From assembly GCA_900316445.1 (NCBI GenBank), contig ONCZ01000005.1:21405-85404 (forward strand): a stretch of 64,000 bases of DNA. Reading direction: 5' to 3'. The translations under genes and the position numbers were made by a program. The notes beneath the pieces are model-generated. The model saw only the letters and a list, made by a program, of their open reading frames with translations, made no database searches and was not told the origin of the DNA. Origin of the DNA: an uncultured Prevotellaceae bacterium (lineage in GTDB: Bacteria > Bacteroidota > Bacteroidia > Bacteroidales > Bacteroidaceae). This document shows, one piece after another, positions 1-7,825 of this stretch. Within the stretch, counting starts at the first letter, position 1, and every line of letters starts with the position of its first letter.

Positions 1-11
1 CTAACTTGCTT

Positions 12-251
12 ATGAAAAAGTATTTTCTTATAGCAATATTGATGTTGCTGCCACTTGGTATGATGGCTGATGGCAACTATGTGACAATCGTGCTGACGGA
101 GGCAGGAACCCTCCAAGACCGCCTGATTGACAGCGGGTATGACAGTGTTGACGGTCTGACTGTCAAGGGTAAGTTCAACTCCCTCGATTTGAAGTATCTC
201 CATGAGGCAACGGGACGTCTGGCAAATCTGGTAGTTGTTGGAAGGTGCTAA
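12..251 (+). CDS. short secreted protein, probably frameshifted remnant
   Basis: The ATG at 12 is preferred over the TTG at 6 because it opens a clean signal peptide (MKKYFLIAILMLLPLGMMA, cleavage before DGNY). The mature part, with 'LTEAGTLQDRL' and 'LTVKGKFNSLDLKYL', resembles the N-terminal segment that precedes leucine-rich repeats in Prevotella BspA-like secreted proteins. The frame stops at 251 after 'VVVGRC'. The +1 frame continues from about 244 as GANSFTIRIVPSEMTFQ and runs to a stop at 307-309, just before the next gene. This suggests a single-base frameshift in a longer ORF. It lies 70 bp upstream of the BspA-like gene and may be a broken paralogue or the detached N-terminus of such a protein. 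Function unknown. Confidence 0.5.
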   Translation: MKKYFLIAILMLLPLGMMADGNYVTIVLTEAGTLQDRLIDSGYDSVDGLTVKGKFNSLDLKYLHEATGRLANLVVVGRC

Positions 252-321
252 CAGTTTCACCATCCGTATCGTCCCGTCAGAGATGACCTTTCAGATTATT
301 GCGAATTAATAGTGTTACGAG

Positions 322-1680
322 ATGAAACAAGTATTATTTTCTATTTTGATGTTTGCCTTGCCGTCAGTGGCCCATGCTGACGAGAGTGGGCAGTGTGGTG
401 AGAACTTGACCTATACCTATGTGGAGGCCACCAAGACGCTGACCATCAGCGGTACTGGAAAGATGAAGAACTATTCCTACAACCATAATGAGCCCTGGTA
501 TGTATATGCCAGCAACATTCACCACGTCGTGTTGAATAAGGGCATGACAAGCATAGGAAATTATGCATTTGAAGAATGTAGCGAATTGGTGGCGGTGGAG
601 ATTCCTGAGGGAGTTGAAAGTATAGGAAGCAATGCATTTGAAGCATGTAGCAGCCTTGTTTCTGTCAAAATACCCCAGAGTTTGACAAGTATAGGTGAAT
701 TTGCTTTTAGAAGTTGTACAAATCTGATTGAAGCTTCCATTCCCAATGACGTGACGAGCATTGGAGAATATGCTTTCGCCTATTGTGAAAGTCTCACTAA
801 GGTTAATATCCCAACAAAATTGAAAGCTATCTCCGCACATGCCTTCTACAGCTGCGATGGCCTGGAAGAGGTTCTCATTCCTAATGGCGTGTTGAGTATT
901 GGGGATTACGCTTTTAGTTCGTGTCAGCATCTGACACTGATCACAATCCCCAACAGTGTGACAAGTATTGGAAAGAGTGCTTTCTCAAGTTGTTGGGCCA
1001 TTAAGACCGTTGTGATTCCCAACAGCGTGACAAGTTTGAGTTCTAACGCCTTTTACAATTGCGTAAATCTGTCATCTGTAATTTTGTCAGATCAATTGAC
1101 TAATATCGAGACAAAATCTTTTCATCATTGCAGATCACTGAAAACCATCAATGTTCCTGCCAGCGTACAGAGCATCGAAGAAAGTGCCTTCACAGATTGT
1201 GACAATCTGAAGGAATTGAGAGTCTTGAGCACTACACCGCCAACGATGCCTGAGGGTGCATTCAATAATTATGACCTCGTGCTGAAGGTGCCTGCTTCGG
1301 CTCTCACAGCTTATAGCAATACAGAGCCTTGGAGTAAGTTTACGACGAAGGTGGCGCTGACGGATGAAGACCTTGTGATCAAGAAGTGCGCTACGCCTAC
1401 CATCACTTACACCGAGGATGGAGAACTGGTATTCAACTGTGAGACGGAGGGCGTAGATTATCTTTACAACTTCTCCAGCTCAGGCTCCAGCCTCGGTAAC
1501 AAGGCCGTCTTGACAGACAATCTGATAGTGACGGTCTATGCCGTTAAGTCAGGCTATGCGAACTCTGAGCCGGTCACGGCAGAGTTTACGGCTAAAGGCA
1601 GATTGGGTGATCTGAATGGCGACGGAAAGGTGGATGTGGCAGATCATGTGAAGCTGTCATCCATAATCATGAATCCCTAA
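322..1680 (+). CDS. BspA-like leucine-rich repeat surface protein with dockerin-like tail
   Basis: Secreted 452-residue protein. Residues 1-19 are a signal peptide ending VAHA. Residues about 65-310 hold roughly ten LRR_5 (BspA/TpLRR) repeats of the form SIGxxAFxxCxxLxxxxIP, each about 23 residues. In this family such repeats build a curved solenoid used for adhesion or ligand binding. Residues about 350-425 (ATPTITY, TVYAVKSGY) resemble the chitobiase-C-terminal-like beta domain found in many Prevotella secreted proteins. The end, GDLNGDGKVDVADHVKLSS, is a dockerin/EF-hand-like calcium loop with Asp/Asn at alternating positions. No cohesin gene is visible, so the tail is more likely a stabilising or surface-retention module than a true cellulosome dockerin. 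Likely surface-exposed; ligand unknown. Confidence 0.85.
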   Translation: MKQVLFSILMFALPSVAHADESGQCGENLTYTYVEATKTLTISGTGKMKNYSYNHNEPWYVYASNIHHVVLNKGMTSIGNYAFEECSELVAVEIPEGVESIGSNAFEACSSLVSVKIPQSLTSIGEFAFRSCTNLIEASIPNDVTSIGEYAFAYCESLTKVNIPTKLKAISAHAFYSCDGLEEVLIPNGVLSIGDYAFSSCQHLTLITIPNSVTSIGKSAFSSCWAIKTVVIPNSVTSLSSNAFYNCVNLSSVILSDQLTNIETKSFHHCRSLKTINVPASVQSIEESAFTDCDNLKELRVLSTTPPTMPEGAFNNYDLVLKVPASALTAYSNTEPWSKFTTKVALTDEDLVIKKCATPTITYTEDGELVFNCETEGVDYLYNFSSSGSSLGNKAVLTDNLIVTVYAVKSGYANSEPVTAEFTAKGRLGDLNGDGKVDVADHVKLSSIIMNP

Positions 1681-1687
1681 TAAAAAT

Positions 1688-1707
1688 CCTCTCGCAAAAT
1701 CCAGAGG
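1688..1707. terminator. weak hairpin between convergent genes
   Basis: CCTCT (1688-1692) and AGAGG (1703-1707) form a short stem followed by CTTTTG. It sits between the convergent BspA-like gene and acyl-CoA synthetase genes. Only 5 bp, so low confidence. Confidence 0.35.
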
Positions 1708-1714
1708 CTTTTGC

Positions 1715-3376
1715 TTATGTGTAGAGATAGCGCTTGATGGAGCGCTTGGGCGTCTTTTCGAATTCCTCGGTGCGGATCTCGATCTCGGAGACTTTCTCGT
1801 AGGCTGGAATCAGCGCGTTGAGTCCGTTGAGGTTCTGGTCCATGACGTTGCGGATGTCGGCATCGGTGAACTTCATGTTCTTCGCCTCGTCGTAGTCGGG
1901 ATAGACCAGGGCGACGAGCTTGTTGTCGCGCTGTACGACGACGCTCTCCACGACCATCGTCATCGAGTTGAGCTTGTCTTCGATCTCCTCGGGATAGATG
2001 TTCTGTCCGTTGGGGCCGAGGAGCATGTTCTTGATGCGGCCGTTGATGAATATGTTGCCGGCATAGTCCATCGTGCCGAGGTCGCCGGTGTGGTACCAGC
2101 CGTCGCGGTCGATGGTCTCGCGGGTGGCCTCGTCGTTCTTGTAGTAGCCGAGCATGACGTTCAGTCCTCGGGCGAGAATCTCGCCGGGAACGTTCTGCGG
2201 GTCGGGGGAGTCGATCTTCACCTCCATGTGGTAGGCTGCCTTGCCGCAGGAGCCGGGGACGAAGTTGTGCCAGTCTTCATAGCCGATGATGGGTGCGCAC
2301 TCCGTGGCGCCGTAGCCTACAGTATAGGGGAATTCAATACGCTTGAGGAACTGCTCCACCTCCTGGTTGAGGGCTGCGCCGCCGATGATGACTTCGTACA
2401 TGTTTCCGCCGAAGGCCTTGAGCACCTCCTTGCAGATCATCTCACGCACCTTCTTGGAGATGACGGGCATCTGCAGCAGCAGGCGCATACGGTTGTTCTG
2501 CACCTTCGGGAACACCTTCTTGCGGATGATCTTCTCGATGATGAGCGGTACGGCGATGATGATGACGGGCTTCACCTCGGCCAGGGCTTGGGCGATGATG
2601 GCGGGCGAGGGCACACGGTTGAGGTAATAGACGTGGCAGCCACGTAAGAACTCGTAGATGAACTCGAAGGCCATGCCGTACATGTGCGCCATGGGGAGCA
2701 TAGAGATGACCTTGTCGCCAGGTTTGATAACCTTACCGAGCACATGTTGGGCGAAGTCGGCGTTAGACCACAAAGCACGGTAGGGAAGCATCACGCCCTT
2801 GGAGAATCCTGTGGTGCCGCTGGTGTAGTTGATGAGCGCCAGTTCGTCGGGTGACTGCTCCTGATAATAGCTGACGTGCTCCTTGCGGAAATATTTGGGG
2901 AACTTCTTGCCGTAGAGTTCGTTCAGGTGTTCGCGGGCATAAGTGAGTTTGTCGGTGCGCGAGACCATCAGCGAGTAGTCGGGATTGTTGATGATGCCTT
3001 CGAGACGTGGCATCTGCATGGGGTCGATGATCGTGGCCACATGGTCGCCCACGAAGAGCAGGCGTGCTTCGGAGTGGTTGACGATATTGTGGATCTGCTC
3101 CGCATTGAACTCATGCAAGATGGGTACGGCGATGGCGCCGTAGGTGAGGGTGGCGAGGAAGGCGACGGCCCACTGGCTGGAGTTGCGTCCGGCGAGGGCT
3201 ATCTTGTCACCTTTCTGAATGCCGCTGTTCTCAAAGAGAATATGGATCTTCTCGATTTTACGTGCCACATCGTGATACTGCAGCGTCTGGCCCTTATAGT
3301 CAGTCAGTGCGTCGCGGTCCCAATTGTCGACGATGCTTTTCTGGATCAATGAGTTAAAACTAGGTATCTGTTCCAT
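1715..3376 (-). CDS. long-chain acyl-CoA synthetase (AMP-forming), paralogue 1
   Basis: Member of the ANL adenylate-forming superfamily (553 residues). It carries the phosphate-binding motif INYTSGTTGFSKG, the core motif YGATECAP, the hinge motif YHTGDLG, and a C-terminal TPKRSIKRYLY with the expected catalytic lysine region. The family activates a fatty acid to acyl-AMP and then acyl-CoA, feeding phospholipid synthesis or fatty-acid salvage. It lies only 6 bp downstream of a second copy similar along its whole length, so the pair is a tandem duplication in one minus-strand operon. Chain-length preference cannot be read from the sequence. An aryl or O-acyl substrate is less likely given the family resemblance. 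Confidence 0.88.
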   Translation of the reverse strand: MEQIPSFNSLIQKSIVDNWDRDALTDYKGQTLQYHDVARKIEKIHILFENSGIQKGDKIALAGRNSSQWAVAFLATLTYGAIAVPILHEFNAEQIHNIVNHSEARLLFVGDHVATIIDPMQMPRLEGIINNPDYSLMVSRTDKLTYAREHLNELYGKKFPKYFRKEHVSYYQEQSPDELALINYTSGTTGFSKGVMLPYRALWSNADFAQHVLGKVIKPGDKVISMLPMAHMYGMAFEFIYEFLRGCHVYYLNRVPSPAIIAQALAEVKPVIIIAVPLIIEKIIRKKVFPKVQNNRMRLLLQMPVISKKVREMICKEVLKAFGGNMYEVIIGGAALNQEVEQFLKRIEFPYTVGYGATECAPIIGYEDWHNFVPGSCGKAAYHMEVKIDSPDPQNVPGEILARGLNVMLGYYKNDEATRETIDRDGWYHTGDLGTMDYAGNIFINGRIKNMLLGPNGQNIYPEEIEDKLNSMTMVVESVVVQRDNKLVALVYPDYDEAKNMKFTDADIRNVMDQNLNGLNALIPAYEKVSEIEIRTEEFEKTPKRSIKRYLYT

Positions 3377-3382
3377 AAGCGA

Positions 3383-5041
3383 TTAGATATTCTGATATAA
3401 GTAGCGTTTGATACTCTTCTTGGGCGTCTTGGCGAACTCTTCCTCATGCAGCTGGATGGCAGCGATGCGGCTGTAGACGGGCAGCTGGTTGTTGAGTTCC
3501 TGACGGTTCTGTTCCATGATTTCTTCCAGTTCCGACTGGCTGAAGTTCACGATCTCGTCTTTGTCGGGGTGAACGAGTGCGACAAGCTTGTCGCCACGCT
3601 GTACGACGACGCTCTCTGCGACCATCGTCATCGAATTGAGTTTGTCTTCAATCTCCTCGGGATAGATGTTCTGTCCGTTGGAGCCGAGGAGCATGTTCTT
3701 GATGCGTCCGCGGATGAAGATATGGCCTGTGGAAGCCATCGTGCCGAGGTCGCCGGTGTGATACCAGCCCTCCTCGTCGATGACCTGACTGGTGGCCTCG
3801 TCGTTCAGATAATAACCAAGCATGACGTTTGTGCCTCGGGTGACGATCTCGCCGGGGATATGCTGGGGATCGGCGGAGAGGATCTTTACCTCCATGCGGT
3901 CAACGGGCTTGCCGCAGCAGCCAGCCACGAACTCCGTGTGGTCGCAGTAGGAGATGAGCGGGGCGCACTCCGTGGTGCCGTAGCCCACGGTGACGGGGAA
4001 GTTGATGGAGAGCAGGAACTCTTCGACCTCCTTCGACAGAGCAGCGCCTCCGACGATGACCTCATAGGCCCGTCCGCCAAAGGCTTTATATACCTCCTGA
4101 CAGATGCGCTCCTTCACCTTCTTCGACACGACGGGCATCTGCAGAAGCAGGCGCATGCGGTTGTTCTGGATCTTCGGGAACACCTTCTTGCGGATGATCT
4201 TTTCGATGATCAGGGGGACGGTGACAATGAGCGTGGGCTTCACCTCTGCGAAGGCCTGCGCGATGATGGCGGGCGACGGCAGACGGGTGAGGAAGAACAG
4301 ATGACAGCCGTGGCAGAAACCGAAGAGGAACTCGACGGCCATGCCGTACATGTGGGCCATCGGCAAGATGCTCAGCAGGTTGTCGCCGGGATGTACCTTA
4401 CGGCCCAGACGGCTGATGATGAACTCGACATTGCTCCATATCGTGCGGTAGGGCAGCATCACGCCCTTGGAGAAACCCGTCGTACCGCTGGTGTAGTTGA
4501 TGAGTGCCAACTCGTCGGCGGTGTCCTCGTGGTAGTGGACATGCTCCTTGCGGAAGGCCTTGGGATATTTGCTGCCGAACATCATATTCAAATGTTCGCG
4601 CGCGTAGGTGACAGACTCTGAACGGCTGATCATCAGCGAGAAGTCGGGGATGTTGATGATGGCCTCGAGATTGGGCATCGCCTCCGGGTCGATGGTCTTC
4701 ACGGCATAGTCGCCGATGAAGAGGATCCTGGCGCCGGAGTGGTTGACGATGTTCTGGATCTGCTCGCCGTTGAACTCATGCAGGATAGGTACAGCTACCG
4801 CCCCATAGGTGAGGGTCCCTAGGAAACTGACGGCCCAGTGGGCGGAGTTACGGCCGCAGATGGCAATCTTGTCGCCCTTCTTGATACCGCTGTTTTCTAA
4901 AAGTATGTGGAGTTTCTCTATCTTACGTGCGACATCGTGAAACTGGAGGGTGATACCCTGATAGTCGGTCAGCGCATCCTGGTCCCAGTTTTCGGTGATG
5001 GCCTTTTGGATGTAAGCATTGAAACTGCTAATTTGCTCCAT
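3383..5041 (-). CDS. long-chain acyl-CoA synthetase (AMP-forming), paralogue 2
   Basis: 552-residue ANL-family ligase, first gene of the tandem pair. Motifs: INYTSGTTGFSKG (P-loop), YGTTECAP, YHTGDLG, and TPKKSIKRYLYQ at the end. Both copies start MEQI.SFN. and share blocks such as VPLIIEKIIRKKVFPK and LLQMPV.SKKV. Differences cluster between residues 210 and 260 and at the acyl-pocket side of the core, which could mean different chain preferences (inference). The start is preceded by a TACCTTTG -7 element at 5071-5078 (minus strand) flanked by inverted TTGCACAT half-sites, so the pair probably has its own regulated promoter. Confidence 0.88.
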   Translation of the reverse strand: MEQISSFNAYIQKAITENWDQDALTDYQGITLQFHDVARKIEKLHILLENSGIKKGDKIAICGRNSAHWAVSFLGTLTYGAVAVPILHEFNGEQIQNIVNHSGARILFIGDYAVKTIDPEAMPNLEAIINIPDFSLMISRSESVTYAREHLNMMFGSKYPKAFRKEHVHYHEDTADELALINYTSGTTGFSKGVMLPYRTIWSNVEFIISRLGRKVHPGDNLLSILPMAHMYGMAVEFLFGFCHGCHLFFLTRLPSPAIIAQAFAEVKPTLIVTVPLIIEKIIRKKVFPKIQNNRMRLLLQMPVVSKKVKERICQEVYKAFGGRAYEVIVGGAALSKEVEEFLLSINFPVTVGYGTTECAPLISYCDHTEFVAGCCGKPVDRMEVKILSADPQHIPGEIVTRGTNVMLGYYLNDEATSQVIDEEGWYHTGDLGTMASTGHIFIRGRIKNMLLGSNGQNIYPEEIEDKLNSMTMVAESVVVQRGDKLVALVHPDKDEIVNFSQSELEEIMEQNRQELNNQLPVYSRIAAIQLHEEEFAKTPKKSIKRYLYQNI

Positions 5042-5045
5042 GAAA

Positions 5046-5118
5046 ATTGCACATTTTTTTTAATTTTGTGCAAAGGTAGTGCTATTATTGCACATCAGCA
5101 AAAAAAATGTGCAATAAT
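5046..5118 (-). promoter_or_regulatory. acyl-CoA synthetase promoter with inverted operator-like repeats
   Basis: The minus-strand -7 element TACCTTTG lies at 5078-5071. Around it are four copies of one half-site: ATTGCACAT at 5046-5054, TTGTGCAA at 5066-5073, ATTGCACAT at 5087-5095 and ATGTGCAAT at 5107-5115. The outer pair is part of a perfect 12-bp inverted repeat (5084-5095 and 5107-5118) with an 11-nt spacer. The symmetry and overlap with the -7 element fit a dimeric repressor of fatty-acid genes. A terminator role for the permease gene is possible, but no T-tract follows on the minus strand. Confidence 0.6.
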
Positions 5119-5127
5119 TAACAAATT

Positions 5128-6375
5128 TTATTCATATCTCATGGATTTGGCAGGATGGATGTGTGAAACGAGGTAACTGGGGGCGATCAGAACGAAAACG
5201 CAGACGAGGAGTGTGGCGAGGTCGAGGAGGGCAATCAGGGGGAGATTCAGTTCCATGGGAGCCTCGCTGACATAATACACCTGCGGGTCGAGTGACACGA
5301 AGCCCGTGTGCTGTTGCAGCAGCACGATGCCGATGCCCAGGATGTTGCCCCAGAGCATACCCTGTCCGATGATGAAGACGGAGAACCAGAGAAAGGTATG
5401 GCGGATGGTCTTGTTGCGAGTGCCGAGTGCCTTGAGGATGCCGATCATCTGGGTACGCTCGAGGATGATGATGAGCAGTCCGCTGATCATCGTGAAGCCG
5501 GCCACGCAGACCATCAACACAAGGATAATCCACACGTTGATGTCGAGCAGTTCGAGCCAGGTGAAGATGGTGGGATAGATCTCGTAGATGGTCTGGCTGA
5601 TCATCTGGTTGCCGTGACCGTCGTCGGTACGGTTGACATGGTCGATAAAGGCATCGGCGGTGACTGAGATTCTGTCGAGGTTCTCGACGGTGGCTTCCAC
5701 GCCTGTGCAGTGGTTTCCGTCCCAGCCGTTCAGTCGGTTGGCAGCATAGAGGTCTGTGAAGCAGAGATTCTCGTCGAAGCGAGTCATATTGGTCTGGTAG
5801 ATGCCGGCAACGGTGTATTTGCGCGTCTTCACGTTCTCGTCGCCGATGAAGTAGGCAAACACCTTGTCGCCCACGGAGAGGTGGAGTTTGTCGGCAATCA
5901 TCTTCGACATCAGGAGCTGGTAACGGCTGGTGGAGTCGCTGAAGACGGGTATCTCGCCCGCCACGATGTTCTGCTGGAGGAAGGCGTTGTCGAACTCTGG
6001 TCCCACGCCCTTGAACATCACGCCGAGGAAGTCGTCGTCGGTCTTGAGCAGGCCCTGGGTGATGGTATAGCGTTGTACATGACGGACCCCCGGTTGGGCC
6101 TTAAAAACCTGCATCATACTGTCGTCGGCACAGATGGTATAGGGGTCGATGTCATTGTACTTCATCAGGTTGCTCACCTGGATATGTCCTCCGAAGCCGG
6201 CCACCTTGTCGCGGATGGTGTGTTTGAAGCCCAGTACCACGCAAACGGTAACAATCATCACCATCAGTCCGATGGCGACGCCCACAATGGCAATACGGAT
6301 GGCGGGGCGACTCACTTTGCGTTTGTCACCCTGGTCACTATAAATCCGTTTTGCTATAAAAAGTGGTAGATTCAT
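5128..6375 (-). CDS. LolC/LolE-type ABC transporter permease (FtsX-like)
   Basis: Inner-membrane permease of the lipoprotein-release (Lol) or MacB-like family, 415 residues. The ATG at 6375 is chosen over an upstream TTG at 6387. An N-terminal segment (AIRIAIVGVAIGLMVMIVTV) is the first transmembrane helix. A large periplasmic domain follows (about residues 50-260), then three C-terminal helices including a stretch near WIILVLMVCVAGFTMISGLL. The cytoplasmic coupling motif ERTQMIGILKALG is the FtsX/LolE signature that contacts the ATPase. No ATPase gene is adjacent, as is common in Bacteroidetes, where the partner lies elsewhere. A Lol role is the best guess; other export substrates are possible. 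Confidence 0.8.
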   Translation of the reverse strand: MNLPLFIAKRIYSDQGDKRKVSRPAIRIAIVGVAIGLMVMIVTVCVVLGFKHTIRDKVAGFGGHIQVSNLMKYNDIDPYTICADDSMMQVFKAQPGVRHVQRYTITQGLLKTDDDFLGVMFKGVGPEFDNAFLQQNIVAGEIPVFSDSTSRYQLLMSKMIADKLHLSVGDKVFAYFIGDENVKTRKYTVAGIYQTNMTRFDENLCFTDLYAANRLNGWDGNHCTGVEATVENLDRISVTADAFIDHVNRTDDGHGNQMISQTIYEIYPTIFTWLELLDINVWIILVLMVCVAGFTMISGLLIIILERTQMIGILKALGTRNKTIRHTFLWFSVFIIGQGMLWGNILGIGIVLLQQHTGFVSLDPQVYYVSEAPMELNLPLIALLDLATLLVCVFVLIAPSYLVSHIHPAKSMRYE

Positions 6376-6383
6376 ATTCTTTA

Positions 6384-6442
6384 GCAACGGACTACAGGAC
6401 TAACACGACTCTCAAAAGTCCTTAAGTCCTGTAGTCCGTTGC
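6384..6442. repeat. dispersed hairpin repeat family A, copy 1
   Basis: A 59-bp inverted repeat beginning GCAACGGACTACAGGAC and ending GTCCTGTAGTCCGTTGC. The arms are built from degenerate GGACTnnn octamers. Three more copies lie at 12687-12769, 37952-38013 and 44768-44827. This one sits between the permease and aminotransferase genes. Confidence 0.85.
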
Positions 6443-6447
6443 AAATT

Positions 6448-7650
6448 TTAATCATCGACACGACCGGGATAAGCCTCAAGAGCTTTTCTCAAGACAAACA
6501 AAGCGCGTTCGAGGTCTGCTTTCTTGAGGACGTAGGCGATACGTACCTGATTGATGCCGGCACCGGGAGTGGTGTAGAAGCCAGCAGCAGGCGCCATCAT
6601 CACCGTCTCTCCTTCGTAGTTGAACTCGGCCAGGCACCAGCGGCAGAATTTCTCTGCATCGTCAACGGGCAGCTTGGCTACGGTATAGAAAGCTCCCATT
6701 GGAATGGGGGAGTAGACGCCTGGGATGCGGTTCAGACCGTCGATGAGACACTTACGGCGCTCGACATATTCATCATAGACATCACGCAGGTATTCCTCAG
6801 GCGTGTCCAAAGAGGCCTCTGCCACAATCTGTCCGATGAGGGGCGGGGAGAGGCGTGCCTGACAGAACTTCATCACGGCAGCACGTACCTTGGCGTTCTT
6901 CGTGATGAGGGCTCCGATACGGATACCGCACTCGGAATAGCGTTTCGATACGGAGTCGATGAGGATGACATTCTGTTCGATGCCTTCCAGATGACAGGCG
7001 GAGATATAGGGTGAGCCTGTGTAGATATATTCACGATACACCTCGTCGGAGAAGAGATAGAGGTCGTATTTCTTCACGAGGTCGCGGATCTGGTTCATCT
7101 CACGGCGGGTATAGAGATAACCCGTCGGGTTGTTGGGGTTGCAGATCATAATGGCGCGGGTGCGCTCGTTGATGAGCTCCTCGAATTTCTCCACCTTCGG
7201 CAGCGAGAATCCCTCCTCGATGGTGGTGGCGATGGTACGGATCTTAGCTCCGGCCGAGATGGCGAAGGCCATATAGTTGGCGTAGGCTGGCTCGGGCACA
7301 ATGATCTCGTCGCCGGGATTCAGACAGCTGAGGAAGGCGAAGAGCACGGCCTCAGATCCGCCGCTGGTGATGATAATATCTTCGGCAGTCACGCTGATGT
7401 TGTATTTCGCGTAGTAGTCCACCAGCTTCTCCCTGTAGCTCAGATAGCCCTGGGAGGGTGAATACTCGAGGATCTCTCGGTCGATCTCTTTCAGCGCGTC
7501 GAGAGCCACCTGCGGTGTGGGCAGGTCGGGCTGACCAATGTTCAGGTGATATACCTTCGTGCCCCGTTTCTTGGCAGCGGCGGCCAAGGGGGCAAGCTTT
7601 CTGATCGGTGACTCCGGCATCTCAATGCCGCGGACGGATATTTCTGGCAT
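6448..7650 (-). CDS. PLP-dependent class I aminotransferase
   Basis: Fold-type I aminotransferase of 400 residues, close to the aspartate aminotransferase subgroup. Visible motifs: NIGQPDLPTP near the N-terminus, SGGSEAVLFAF at the cofactor phosphate site, MICNPNNPTGYL, SDEVYREYIY (PLP-ring Asp/Tyr), the Schiff-base lysine in SVSKRYSECGIRIG, and the C-terminal substrate arginine in VRIAYV. It transfers amino groups between amino acids and 2-oxo acids in the cytoplasm. Donor specificity (aspartate, aromatic or branched-chain) cannot be fixed from sequence. It has its own promoter: TACCTTTG on the minus strand at 7700-7707. Confidence 0.88.
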   Translation of the reverse strand: MPEISVRGIEMPESPIRKLAPLAAAAKKRGTKVYHLNIGQPDLPTPQVALDALKEIDREILEYSPSQGYLSYREKLVDYYAKYNISVTAEDIIITSGGSEAVLFAFLSCLNPGDEIIVPEPAYANYMAFAISAGAKIRTIATTIEEGFSLPKVEKFEELINERTRAIMICNPNNPTGYLYTRREMNQIRDLVKKYDLYLFSDEVYREYIYTGSPYISACHLEGIEQNVILIDSVSKRYSECGIRIGALITKNAKVRAAVMKFCQARLSPPLIGQIVAEASLDTPEEYLRDVYDEYVERRKCLIDGLNRIPGVYSPIPMGAFYTVAKLPVDDAEKFCRWCLAEFNYEGETVMMAPAAGFYTTPGAGINQVRIAYVLKKADLERALFVLRKALEAYPGRVDD

Positions 7651-7699
7651 CGTTGAATAATTTACGATTTACGATTTACTATTTTTTTATTTTCGGGTG

Positions 7700-7707
7700 C
7701 AAAGGTA
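7700..7707 (-). promoter_or_regulatory. -7 element for the aminotransferase gene
   Basis: TACCTTTG on the minus strand, 50 bp upstream of the aminotransferase start; Bacteroidetes TAnnTTTG consensus. Confidence 0.75.
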
Positions 7708-7749
7708 CAAATTAATTTTGAATTTGTGCGTTTTTTCGATTTAATTATG

Positions 7750-7757
7750 TACTTTTG
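7750..7757 (+). promoter_or_regulatory. -7 element for the pseudokinase operon
   Basis: TACTTTTG on the plus strand, followed by GCAGCG; it matches TAnnTTTG and lies about 70 bp before the GTG start at 7826. Confidence 0.75.
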
Positions 7758-7825
7758 CAGCGAAATTCTGTCCGCAGGATTAAATCGTAAATCGTAAATT
7801 TGTAAATCGTAAATTAATTTTAGAG

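Larger units (their letters stand above)
7661..7813. repeat. inverted heptamer arrays flanking a divergent promoter pair
   Basis: Left arm: TTTACGA TTTACGA TTTACTA at 7661-7681. Right arm: TCGTAAA TCGTAAA at 7785-7798 and again at 7807-7813, the exact reverse complement. Between the arms lie the minus-strand -7 element TACCTTTG (7700-7707) for the aminotransferase and the plus-strand TACTTTTG (7750-7757) for the pseudokinase operon. The arms fall within the 5' leaders of both transcripts. Confidence 0.85.

Noticed and set aside
7661-7813. Tandem heptamers considered as a CRISPR array.
   Set aside because: Units are 7 nt without spacers; no cas genes in the window.
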